NCBI GenBank assembly: GCA_024235175.1
Contig: JACKMX010000005.1
Coordinates: 124,001-188,000, forward strand
Direction of reading: 5' to 3'
From: Chromatiaceae bacterium
GTDB taxonomy: Bacteria > Pseudomonadota > Gammaproteobacteria > Chromatiales > Chromatiaceae
Length of the DNA: 64,000 bases
The notes below the pieces were generated by a model. It was not told the DNA's origin and ran no database searches. It was given only the letters and a program-made list of their open reading frames with translations. The position numbers and the translations under genes were made by a program. Of the stretch, positions 1-8,242 are shown in pieces. Each line of letters begins with the position of its first letter. Position 1 is the stretch's first letter.

Positions 1-1485
1 ATGGATATCATTGCCGATCATGGTGCGGGCAACCCTTTCCACACTGTCTTCCGGCCTGCAGGAGATAAGACCCAGGAACATCAGATCTTTAACCTTTGTA
101 CCATCATCCACCATTACCGGCTCTACATCCTCGTCCACCTCTATTCCAGGCAGGGGGTAATCGGCCGGGAAGGGGTTGGGGACGCTGTGAACCGTCGCAA
201 GAGGAACACTTCTGGCGTCGATACTTACCGGCACGGGTGCTTTTGCGGTGGCTCCCAGACCGAAATCGGGGGCACCGATCAGTACCGACATATTGCCGTG
301 GGGGTGTTTGTTTTCATACATCAACTGGTGTGATTCCGGCAGTTCCAGGTAGGTGAACGCACGTGAGAGGCAGGGATCCAGGTGTCCCTCGATCGCCAGC
401 TGATTCATCGCATAGGCTTGCTCGTCATTTGCGAAGTGGGAGCCCTGAACGCGTTTCTGCCGCATCCACAGATATCGTAAATCAACGGTGGCGTTGTAGC
501 CTGAGGTGCCTGCACAGATGACAACGGACCCTCCGGTCTCACAGACGAACATGGAGGTAGGCATGGTTGATTCACCGGGGTGCTCAAAAACGATGTTGGG
601 ACCGCGCTTTTCGCCCAGAACCTCCCAGATCGCGGCGCCGAATTTCCGCACGCCCTTGAGCCAGTTGCCATAGCCGACATTGTCCTTCCAGTGTGGGAGC
701 ATGCCCCAGTGATCGAAAGCGTTGCGGTCGATGCATCCTTTGGCGCCCAGTTTTTCGCAAAATTCGATCTTGTTGCTGTTGGAGATGACAGCTACAGAAG
801 TCGCACCCGCCGCCTTGCATATCTGAATGGCCATGGAGCCCAGGCCGCCGGCTCCGCCCCAGATCAGAGCCACATCACCCTGCTTGATTTCGTGTTCGTT
901 CCAGCCGTGCAGCATCCGGTAAGCAGTTGCGCCGACCAGAACGTAGGAGGCAGCCGCCTCCCAGGTCATGTGCTTGGGTTTGGGCATGCACTGGTGCGCC
1001 TGGACTTTGGTGAACTGTGCGAAGCTGCCGTAATTGGTTTCGTAGCCCCATATCCTGAACGAGGGGGAGTACATTGGATCTCCGCCTTTCTGAACGTGGG
1101 GGCAGTTTCTGTCCCAGGTGCCGCAGTGGGTGACCACTTCGTCACCCACCTTGACGTTTGTAACGTCCTTTCCCACCTTGTAGACAATGCCTGATGCATC
1201 ACTGCCGCCGATATGAAAATCCTCGGGTTCGCCAGCTTTGTTGCGTGCTTTTATCACGTTGACCGGGATGCCGAGCGCGGCCCACACATTGTTGTAATTG
1301 ACCCCGGCTGCCATGACGTAGACCAGCGCCTCGTCATCCGCAATCTCGGGTACGTCCACCACCTCCTGCTGGAACGATTTTATAGGCTCACCGAAGCGCT
1401 CTTCACGAATCAACCAGGCATGCATCTTGGCTGGGACCTCTCCAACCGGCGGTGCCTCACCGATATCGTATAGCTCTTTCGTCAT
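1..1485 (-). CDS. ccr: Crotonyl-CoA carboxylase/reductase with C-terminal CBS extension (3' end outside window)
   Basis: Catalyses NADPH-dependent reductive carboxylation of crotonyl-CoA to ethylmalonyl-CoA, the key step of the ethylmalonyl-CoA pathway. The frame opens at ATG 1485 behind an AGAGGT ribosome-binding site and has no stop before the window edge (at least 495 residues). It belongs to the medium-chain dehydrogenase/reductase fold: GGSDASGIV near residue 95, the nucleotide-binding GGAGGLGS near residue 210, and the Ccr-typical FEHPGE and MRQKRVQGSHF. The family normally ends soon after HPHGNM-VL (about 430 residues). Here a proline-rich linker follows, and from about residue 464 there is VKDLM...ISCRPEDSVERVAR.MI.NDIH, the first half of a CBS domain. 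The gene is last in the visible mcd-ecm-meaB-ccr operon but separated from meaB by 249 bp, so it could have its own promoter. The Ccr identity is firm; the CBS reading rests on about 32 visible residues. Confidence 0.93.
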   Translation of the reverse strand, partial: MTKELYDIGEAPPVGEVPAKMHAWLIREERFGEPIKSFQQEVVDVPEIADDEALVYVMAAGVNYNNVWAALGIPVNVIKARNKAGEPEDFHIGGSDASGIVYKVGKDVTNVKVGDEVVTHCGTWDRNCPHVQKGGDPMYSPSFRIWGYETNYGSFAQFTKVQAHQCMPKPKHMTWEAAASYVLVGATAYRMLHGWNEHEIKQGDVALIWGGAGGLGSMAIQICKAAGATSVAVISNSNKIEFCEKLGAKGCIDRNAFDHWGMLPHWKDNVGYGNWLKGVRKFGAAIWEVLGEKRGPNIVFEHPGESTMPTSMFVCETGGSVVICAGTSGYNATVDLRYLWMRQKRVQGSHFANDEQAYAMNQLAIEGHLDPCLSRAFTYLELPESHQLMYENKHPHGNMSVLIGAPDFGLGATAKAPVPVSIDARSVPLATVHSVPNPFPADYPLPGIEVDEDVEPVMVDDGTKVKDLMFLGLISCRPEDSVERVARTMIGNDIH

Positions 1486-1734
1486 TTTCTACCTCTCTAT
1501 AAATTTGTATGGTGAATTTTTGAGGTCTTTGGTAAAACCTCCAAAATCTTCAAGTTTCCCTACCACCTGCGAAGCTTCGTTCACACTTTCTGCAATTGTG
1601 ATCTTACAGCCAGGTTTTCCAGTTTTATTGTTCCGTTTCCCCCTGAATAAACACATTACCTTTGCCAGATTACCGACCGATTACACTCAAATCAGGGTTC
1701 CGGCAGCCGGCAATGCGAAGGATGTCTTGTTTTT

Positions 1735-2733
1735 TCACATCTGCTTACCTTTCCAACTACTTAAAAATCGTTGACGCAGCATGTCGTACTGCTCGAATGG
1801 AGAGCTTCCGGACTGCGCCAGTTCCGCCATGAGCACGGTTGTTCCGCCCAGTGAGTCTATCCCGAACCGGCCAAACTCTTCCCCCAGGCGTTTGACTATC
1901 CACTCCGCCTGGAAATTCTTACGCCTGGGCGTCAGCTGATTTTTTTCCAGCAGCCAACATCGGTGCGCTTCAATCCCATCAGCCAGTTCCACAATTCCGG
2001 TTCCTCTGGCAGCACTGGCGGAGAGTGCAGGCACCTGCCAACTGGAGTCATCGATCGCCGGCTTCAGTGTTGCACGCAGTTCGGCGAGTGTCCTGCGTGC
2101 AGCCAGACCCAGATCCTCCTTGTTGACCACCAGCAGGTGTGGCACCTCCATAATGCCTGCCTTAAGGAATTGAATGCTGTCGCCGGAAGCCGGCTGGGCC
2201 ACGAAAACAGTGGTATCGGTCAGTTTCGAGACATCTATCTCTTTCTGTCCCACGCCTACGGTCTCCACCAGCACAATATCGAACGCTGCCAGCATCACCA
2301 GGCTCATCGGCCAGACTTCCGCGCTCAAACCACCAAATTCTCCTCTGCAGGCGAGTGATCTGATAAATACATCGTTGTCGATCTGGCCGGAGAGCATGCG
2401 CAGACGGTCTCCCAGCAGCGCTCCGCCGCTGATCGGGCTGGACGGATCAACCGCGAGCACCGCCACCCGTAATCCCCGCTCGCGCCACAAGGTAATCAGT
2501 GCGGCGGTGAGCGACGATTTACCCGCCCCCGGCGGACCCGTCAGACCAACCAGGTGTCCTGACGCATAAACCTTCTCCTGTGGCAGCAGCAACAGCAGGC
2601 GGGCGGCTAGACGGCGCGCCTCGGGACGTTTGTCATCGAGCAGGTTGAGCGCCTTTGCCACCGCCGGACGCTGCCTGTCGACCACTGCGGAAGCCAGTGT
2701 GTCTGGGTCGGGAAATTTACTCAAAGTCAGCAT
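1735..2733 (-). CDS. meaB: MeaB/ArgK-family GTPase, acyl-CoA mutase chaperone
   Basis: G3E-type P-loop GTPase of the MeaB/ArgK family, which protects and reloads B12-dependent acyl-CoA mutases. Visible motifs are Walker A GPPGAGKS at residues 66-73, VDPSSPISGGALLGDR (switch region typical of MeaB), ETVGVGQ and the base-specificity motif NKED. At 332 residues it has normal family length. The ATG lies 5 bp after the ecm stop with no strong Shine-Dalgarno sequence, which suggests translational coupling to ecm. Directly following the ethylmalonyl-CoA mutase gene, it most likely serves that mutase. A stand-alone methylmalonyl-CoA mutase elsewhere in the genome could be a second client. Confidence 0.93.
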   Translation of the reverse strand: MLTLSKFPDPDTLASAVVDRQRPAVAKALNLLDDKRPEARRLAARLLLLLPQEKVYASGHLVGLTGPPGAGKSSLTAALITLWRERGLRVAVLAVDPSSPISGGALLGDRLRMLSGQIDNDVFIRSLACRGEFGGLSAEVWPMSLVMLAAFDIVLVETVGVGQKEIDVSKLTDTTVFVAQPASGDSIQFLKAGIMEVPHLLVVNKEDLGLAARRTLAELRATLKPAIDDSSWQVPALSASAARGTGIVELADGIEAHRCWLLEKNQLTPRRKNFQAEWIVKRLGEEFGRFGIDSLGGTTVLMAELAQSGSSPFEQYDMLRQRFLSSWKGKQM

Positions 2734-2738
2734 AAGTT

Positions 2739-4748
2739 TCAGGCGTCGTAGCGTTCCAGTCCATTGGATTCGCGAATAATATTCACCAGATCCAGCATGA
2801 TCAGGTTCATGTCGCTGTCCTTGGGCGTGTAGACCGCGGAGATGCCCCTGGATTTAAGATTCACTTCGTCCTCGGGTGGTACGATTCCACCGACAATTAC
2901 CGGTATCTGCGACAAGCCAACTTTTTCCAGCCGTCTCATCGCATCTTCGACCAGTTCCAGATGACTGCCTGAGAGCACCGAGAGCCCGATCAGATGCACA
3001 CCTTCCTCTTCAGCTGCCTTGACAATCTGTTCCGGGGTCAACCGGATACCCTCGTAGACCACTTCGAAACCTACATCGCGGGCTTTCACCGCTATCTGTT
3101 CGGCGCCATTGCTGTGGCCGTCTAGTCCGGGTTTTCCCACCAGGATTTTTAGCGGGCGGCCGAGCTCATCACCGGTACTTCGCGTGCGTTTACGCAGGCT
3201 GTCAACAGTGCCTGAGCCAGTCATGTTATGAGTGGAGATATCTATGCCTGTCGGTGCCCGGTATTCGCCAAAGATACCGCGCAGAACACCGCTCCATTCG
3301 CCGGTGGTGACGCCGGCGTGGGCGCAGCGGATGGAGGCGGGCATGATGTTTTCACCACTGGTGGCGGCGCTCCTGAGATTAACGAGTGCGGATTCCACCT
3401 CTGCCGCACTGCGCGATGAGCGGAACGCCTGAAGGCGCTCGATCTGCTCGTGCTCGGCAGCCGGGTCGACCTTCAAGATGCCGCTGTCGGTGCCTGAAGT
3501 AAGCGGGGATTCGGCGGTTTCGGTAAAGCTGTTGATCCCTATTATTTTAAGATTGCCCCCCTCGATGGCGCGCATGCGTGCGGTATGGCTGGTGACCAGC
3601 TGACGCTTGACGTAACCGGTCTCGATCGCCGCTACCATGCCCCCCTCTTCGCGCACCCGCTTCATCTCCTCTTCGGCGCCGCTGATCAGGTCGCGCACCT
3701 TAGCATCGATGATAGGAGAACCATCCAGGATGTCGCCGTATTCAAGCAGGTCGGTCTCGATAGCCAGCACCTGCTGCATGCGCAGTGCCCACTGCTGGTC
3801 CCAGGGCCGCGGCAGTCCCAGAGCCTCATTCCAGGCAGGCAACTGAATCGCCCGGGCCCGTGCTCTCTTTGACAGGGTCACACCCAGCATCTCGAGAACG
3901 ATGCGCTGAACATTATTCTCTGGCTGCGACTCGGTCAGCCCCAGGGAGTTAACCTGGACGCCGTAGCGGAACCGCCGCATCTTGGGATCACCCACCCCAT
4001 ATCGCTCGCGGGTGAGCTGCTCCCACATATCCACAAAGGCACGCATCTTGCAGCACTCTTCGATAAAACGAATTCCAGCGTTGACGAAGAAAGAGGTGCG
4101 TCCCACGACGTTTGCGAAGGCATCCTCCTCGATTTGTCCCGAGTCGCGGATCGCGTCAAGCACCGCGATCGCGGTCGAGAAGGCGTAGGCAAGCTCCTGC
4201 ACCGGTGTGGCACCCGCTTCCTGCAGGTGGTAACTGCAGATGTTGGTCGGGTTCCACTTGGGAATCTGGTTAACCGTGTAGCTGATGACGTCGGTGGTGA
4301 GCCGCATCGACGGCTCAGGTGGGAAGATATAGGTGCCGCGCGAGAGATACTCCTTGATGATGTCGTTCTGTGTGGTTCCCTGCAGCTGGGATTGATTCAC
4401 CCCTTGGCGTTCGGCAGCGGCAATATAGAGCGACAACAGCCAGGCGGCTGTCGCGTTGATGGTCATCGAGGTGTTCATCTTGTCCAGAGGAATCCGGTCG
4501 AACAGTGTCTCCATGTCACCGATATGGCCGATGGGAACACCAACCTTGCCCACTTCACCGTGGGCAAGCGGGTGATCAGCGTCGTAGCCGGTCTGGGTGG
4601 GAAGATCGAATGCGACCGACAGCCCGGTTTGTCCCTTGGCCAGGTTGGTTCTATAAAGCTCATTGGACGCTTTGGCCGACGAGTGTCCGGAGTAGGTTCG
4701 CATCAGCCAGGGATGGTCTTTTTTTGACTCGGTTTTCTCGCTGGTCAT
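2739..4748 (-). CDS. ecm: Ethylmalonyl-CoA mutase (B12-dependent)
   Basis: Adenosylcobalamin-dependent mutase converting (2R)-ethylmalonyl-CoA to (2S)-methylsuccinyl-CoA. Residues 1 to about 520 form the acyl-CoA mutase barrel (RTYSGHSSAKASN, FDLPTQTGYDADHPLA, NTSMTINATA). The C-terminal cobalamin domain carries DGHSNG at 543-548, with His545 the predicted lower cobalt ligand, then IGLSVLSGSH and VGGIVP. Single-chain architecture (669 residues) and the MeaA-type N-terminus distinguish it from the two-subunit methylmalonyl-CoA mutases. ATG 4748 follows GGGAGA at good spacing. It lies between mcd and meaB, which fits reaction order and chaperone coupling. A methylmalonyl-CoA mutase is the main alternative, but the neighbouring Ccr and Mcd argue against it. 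Confidence 0.93.
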   Translation of the reverse strand: MTSEKTESKKDHPWLMRTYSGHSSAKASNELYRTNLAKGQTGLSVAFDLPTQTGYDADHPLAHGEVGKVGVPIGHIGDMETLFDRIPLDKMNTSMTINATAAWLLSLYIAAAERQGVNQSQLQGTTQNDIIKEYLSRGTYIFPPEPSMRLTTDVISYTVNQIPKWNPTNICSYHLQEAGATPVQELAYAFSTAIAVLDAIRDSGQIEEDAFANVVGRTSFFVNAGIRFIEECCKMRAFVDMWEQLTRERYGVGDPKMRRFRYGVQVNSLGLTESQPENNVQRIVLEMLGVTLSKRARARAIQLPAWNEALGLPRPWDQQWALRMQQVLAIETDLLEYGDILDGSPIIDAKVRDLISGAEEEMKRVREEGGMVAAIETGYVKRQLVTSHTARMRAIEGGNLKIIGINSFTETAESPLTSGTDSGILKVDPAAEHEQIERLQAFRSSRSAAEVESALVNLRSAATSGENIMPASIRCAHAGVTTGEWSGVLRGIFGEYRAPTGIDISTHNMTGSGTVDSLRKRTRSTGDELGRPLKILVGKPGLDGHSNGAEQIAVKARDVGFEVVYEGIRLTPEQIVKAAEEEGVHLIGLSVLSGSHLELVEDAMRRLEKVGLSQIPVIVGGIVPPEDEVNLKSRGISAVYTPKDSDMNLIMLDLVNIIRESNGLERYDA

Positions 4749-4807
4749 GGTGATCGTCTCCCACGGTTGGGGTAATGAGCCGTTGCTAATGTTCTTCCCG
4801 TCGACTA

Positions 4808-6517
4808 TCAGGTGCTGGTCTCGCCGGCTCGGTCTATCAGCGCACGCGCGATGACCTTAAGCGCCAGAATCTCCTCCACACCTTCGAAGATCGAGAGAAC
4901 GCGGGCATCCAGGAAATAGCGGCTTACCGGCATCTCCTCGGCGTAGCCCATGCCGCCGTGAATCTGCTGCGCCTCCCGGGTGACCCACTCCGCTGTTTTG
5001 CAGGTGAAGAATTTAACCATACTCGCTTCCATCTCTCCCTTGCCCTGATCCATCAGACGGCCGACAGAGTAGGTGAACTGGCGGCTTGCCAGCAGGTAAG
5101 CGGCAAGGCGTGCCAGTTTAACCTGGGTAAGCTGATACTTATTGATAGAGTTGCCGAATACCTGGCGTTCGTCGGCATAGGATACGGCACGTTCGAACGC
5201 CGCCTGCATAAGACCCACTGCGCGTGCTGCAGTCTGAATGCGTCCACCGGCAAAGCCAGCCATAGTAAAATAAAACCCTCTGCCTTCACCGCCGGGACCG
5301 CCAAGCAGATTCTCATCGGGTACGAAATAGTTGTCGAAAAAGACATCGTAGGAGTGCATACCACGGTAACCGATAGTTGAAATCGCCTTTCCGCTGATAA
5401 CGCCGCCGCTCTCCTGCTGGTGCTTGAACTCGTGGCCATCGGAGGAGGGCTTTTCCACCAGAAACATGGAAAGACCCTTATGACCCTTGGTGAGATCCGG
5501 ATCGGTACGTGCCAGCAACAGCAGCACACCCGCCTTGCCGCCAAAAGTACACCAGGTCTTGGCACCATCGATAAGCCAGCCGCCCTCGGTGCGGGTGGCT
5601 TTGCAGCGCATGCCGGCAACATCCGAGCCGTAGTTGGGTTCGGTCACCGCCACGGCACACAGCGGATTCGCCTCTGCTAGCCGTGGCAGCCATTTCTGTT
5701 TCTGCTCTTCGGTACCTCCCTTCAACAAGGCGCGGGTCAGGATCTCTGGCCTGGTGATCAGGCTGCCTGCGGCACCGAGCGAACCCCTTGAAAGCTCCTC
5801 TGTGACCACGATCATTCCCATGTTGTCTTCCTGGTCATCTGCCTGCAGCCCGCCGAAACGCTCGGGGATCGAGAGGCCAAAACATCCCAGTTCGGTCAAT
5901 CCATCCAGTATCTCGTCCGGGATGATAAGGTCCTCCCGGTGAATATCCTCAGCCAGCGGCATTACTACATCGTTGGCGAATCTGCGGAAGGTGTCGCGCA
6001 TCATCTCGTGGTCGTCGTCCAGCATGTAAGCGCCGGTGCGGCCGTCCATCTCCGAAATGGCTCTGCCAAGCTGCGCCATCCGTTCCACCGCCAGCTGTTC
6101 TGAGCAGAAAGCCTGCAGCGATTCACTGTCCAGGGTCTTGGCGAGCATCTCCCTGGTCAATCCATAATCCTGTGGCCTCAATTCAAGGCGCGCACGAATG
6201 GATTCAATCGCTTCGGCGGTGAACAGCAGGGCACAACGCTCCTCCAGTGTGAGCGGGCGGGCCGGGTCGCCCTCCTGGTCGCGGACTCGTTCCGCGTAAT
6301 CGAGAACGAACCATGCCCCCGCCGCCTCCGCTGCGGAGAGCGCAGTGTCATAGGAGACCAGCTGGTAGTCGTCAAGCTTGGAAGCAGATACCCGGCCGTC
6401 CACCAAGGTGTGTTCTCTCAGACTTTTGATTGCGGTGTTTAGCGCCTTTTCTGTTGCCGCGAGCGACCGGCGTGCCTGTTGCATCAGTTGTTCTGCTTGG
6501 ATTAACTCTTCCGACAT
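4808..6517 (-). CDS. mcd: (2S)-methylsuccinyl-CoA dehydrogenase
   Basis: Flavoprotein of the acyl-CoA dehydrogenase family oxidising methylsuccinyl-CoA to mesaconyl-CoA. At 569 residues it carries the roughly 150-residue N-terminal extension typical of Mcd compared with ordinary 380-residue acyl-CoA dehydrogenases. The conserved ACAD blocks are present: VTEPNYGSDVAGM, WCTFGGKAG, AVSYADERQVFG and QIHGGMGYAEEMPVSR. Together with ecm and ccr downstream it defines three consecutive specific steps of the ethylmalonyl-CoA pathway. ATG 6517 is preceded by GGGAG at 7 nt. It is the first gene of the operon, with the likely control region at 6518-6760. Confidence 0.92.
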   Translation of the reverse strand: MSEELIQAEQLMQQARRSLAATEKALNTAIKSLREHTLVDGRVSASKLDDYQLVSYDTALSAAEAAGAWFVLDYAERVRDQEGDPARPLTLEERCALLFTAEAIESIRARLELRPQDYGLTREMLAKTLDSESLQAFCSEQLAVERMAQLGRAISEMDGRTGAYMLDDDHEMMRDTFRRFANDVVMPLAEDIHREDLIIPDEILDGLTELGCFGLSIPERFGGLQADDQEDNMGMIVVTEELSRGSLGAAGSLITRPEILTRALLKGGTEEQKQKWLPRLAEANPLCAVAVTEPNYGSDVAGMRCKATRTEGGWLIDGAKTWCTFGGKAGVLLLLARTDPDLTKGHKGLSMFLVEKPSSDGHEFKHQQESGGVISGKAISTIGYRGMHSYDVFFDNYFVPDENLLGGPGGEGRGFYFTMAGFAGGRIQTAARAVGLMQAAFERAVSYADERQVFGNSINKYQLTQVKLARLAAYLLASRQFTYSVGRLMDQGKGEMEASMVKFFTCKTAEWVTREAQQIHGGMGYAEEMPVSRYFLDARVLSIFEGVEEILALKVIARALIDRAGETST

Positions 6518-7032
6518 TGGTCCACTCCCGATTTTTCAGGCCCATGAGTTGATTTTTTACCTATGGCAGGCCAGTCTGTGATCCGGCTCATACCGATTCC
6601 GGTACCCGTTCCGTTTCTTCTGTAAAAGTTCCCGGCCACGCACATCGAGCATAATATGCTGCAACCGCAAAATCCAGAAAAATTCGATGTTTGCAAAAGA
6701 TTTCTCCAAATTGCAAATAACTAAACGTTGTTGTGAATGCGAAATACCAGGTAATTCTGTCGCACTTTTCGCGCTTCGATTCGAGTTAATTTGATTAAAA
6801 AAAGTTGATAGATGAGGGGCCTATGGGGAGAAGTTCAAGATAGATGAACGATGATGCGATCAGATTTCACCAGCAGCCCGTATATCGATTTCAGATGTCT
6901 GAATTGCCGCTGACCAGCGAAGGAAAATTGGCTACATCCGATTCCCGAACTCTATTTGTGTGCCCGGATTAGCACCAAGAACGGTGGAGGGACGTATAAA
7001 AGGTCAGTGAAATAGGGAGATCCAGCGTAAAT
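6518..7032. other. Intergenic region upstream of mcd
   Basis: 515 bp between the mcd start and the stop of the small gene at 7033. No convincing coding frame is seen. The part next to mcd is the probable control region of the ethylmalonyl-CoA operon: it contains the paired TTTGCAAA-like sites at 6690-6717 and a short palindrome, gcataatatgc, at 6649-6659 whose centre could serve as a -10-like AT-rich stretch. I see nothing else in 6780-7032. Confidence 0.6.
6690..6717 (-). promoter_or_regulatory. Candidate short-chain acyl-CoA regulator (ScfR/RamB-like) operator
   Basis: Two copies of a TTTGCAAA-like octamer: tttgcaaa at 6690-6697 (perfect palindrome) and attgcaaa at 6710-6717, with centres 20 bp apart, about two helical turns. 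The ScfR group of regulators (RamB, PccR) is known to bind TTTGCAAA-type half-sites upstream of propionyl-CoA and acetate assimilation genes. The position, 173-203 bp before the mcd start, is consistent with control of the operon. No regulator gene is visible in the window, so this is inference from motif and context only. Confidence 0.4.
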
Positions 7033-7299
7033 TCACTCTAGCGAACGGAGGTAGTCGATCAAGGAAATAACCAGTGTTACCAGTGACATGGTTATCACCA
7101 GAACAATGATGATGTAAGCCATAACCTCGATAACTTCCGCGCCTCCTTCAATTTTCTCGAAAGTGATCAGTGCCTGAAACAGAAGCGCAGCCAGCAGAAT
7201 CGGAAGTACGGTTAGAAAAACCTTACTGCCGGAGCGCAGTTCTCTCTCGCCACCAGGCTTTTCTTTGGTCCAAAAATGGAACTTTTTCGCACCAGTCAT
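7033..7299 (-). CDS. Hypothetical small protein with two membrane segments
   Basis: 88 residues, function not recognised. A charged cytoplasmic-looking N-terminus (residues 1-24, Lys/Arg-rich) is followed by a hydrophobic stretch at about 27-45 and a second very hydrophobic Ile/Val/Leu/Met-rich stretch at about 58-82. A two-span membrane hairpin is therefore likely. The ATG at 7299 has only a weak ribosome-binding site (AAAGAA). It lies alone, opposite in direction to the gene at 7563, with about 260 bp of shared upstream DNA. No domain recognised. Confidence 0.6.
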   Translation of the reverse strand: MTGAKKFHFWTKEKPGGERELRSGSKVFLTVLPILLAALLFQALITFEKIEGGAEVIEVMAYIIIVLVITMSLVTLVISLIDYLRSLE

Positions 7300-7562
7300 C
7301 GTGTTCTTTGCCTAAACCTTTTCCTGGAGTTCAAGCCAGGCCTCACAGAAGGTTAACGACAGATCTGCACTGATGAACCTTCCGGTAATTCAGTCTACAC
7401 CAAAAAAGACAATACTCCAGCAACCGAGAAATATGATGTTGGTGAAATGTTACGTCGTTGTTTGATATATTATTAAGAGGTGATTTCGTTATCGAACTAT
7501 ATGTTTGCGATGAAGTCTCAGTGTAATGATGATTTTCTGGCCTTAGGCTGGTGTTGCTTTCT

Positions 7563-8144
7563 ATGAATCTAAGTGCGCCGAGGATATTTCTGGCTCTAAT
7601 CGCAGTCGGTGCAGTCTATCTGTATTTTACCGATGATGAACCGGCAGTCGCGCCGAATGAGACTAAATATCAGCAGCTAATTGCAAAGCCGGCGATAACC
7701 CCCCCTTTGAATCAACGTCAATATATTCCCCAGGACGAGCGGTACAGGCAGGCTCCTCCGTCCATTCCACCGACATATTCACACGGGTTCGGGCAGCAGC
7801 CTGGTGTGGGTCAGCATTGGGACTCGCAAATTCCTGACTCCCATTTTCGGCCACTCGATCAGAGCAACAGCATGACCGGTAGTTCTCAGTCCGGTGTGTG
7901 GCCGTCTCAACCTGAAAATCGGGCCTTCTCTTACGGCTCGCCCAGCTATGATTATCCAGATTACCGGTATCAGGGTCATCAACCTTCTCCAAACAGCATG
8001 CTAGAGCGATTTCGGCCTTGGGATGAGAAGCGGCAATCCAAACGTTGGCATGGAAACTACCAGCGTATGTCAACATGGCCGGAGCAATTGGCGGCTCCCA
8101 ACCGCTCAGCCTCGTATCTAAGATTGGCAGATCAGGACCGATAG
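7563..8144 (+). CDS. Hypothetical Pro/Gln/Tyr/Ser-rich exported or membrane-anchored protein
   Basis: About 193 residues. Not recognised. A hydrophobic segment immediately after the start (IFLALIAVGAVYLYF) looks like a signal anchor or uncleaved signal peptide. The rest is low-complexity, rich in Pro, Gln, Tyr, Ser and Arg, with no predicted globular motif. ATG 7563 is chosen because the hydrophobic segment begins right after it; an in-frame GTG at 7551 is an alternative, and neither has a strong Shine-Dalgarno sequence. Composition suggests a disordered envelope protein. The base composition upstream (7300-7550) is AT-rich. Confidence 0.5.
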   Translation: MNLSAPRIFLALIAVGAVYLYFTDDEPAVAPNETKYQQLIAKPAITPPLNQRQYIPQDERYRQAPPSIPPTYSHGFGQQPGVGQHWDSQIPDSHFRPLDQSNSMTGSSQSGVWPSQPENRAFSYGSPSYDYPDYRYQGHQPSPNSMLERFRPWDEKRQSKRWHGNYQRMSTWPEQLAAPNRSASYLRLADQDR

Positions 8145-8242
8145 TTCACTTGTCTCATATTCTCGGCCGACATCCGGAAGTGGAATATCTGTAGATTGGT
8201 TCCCACTGTTACAGACGTGTCATATTTTGAGATGGAGTTCAG

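Noticed and set aside
580..1194. Plus-strand frame inside ccr
   Set aside because: Antisense shadow of the strongly conserved Ccr sequence.
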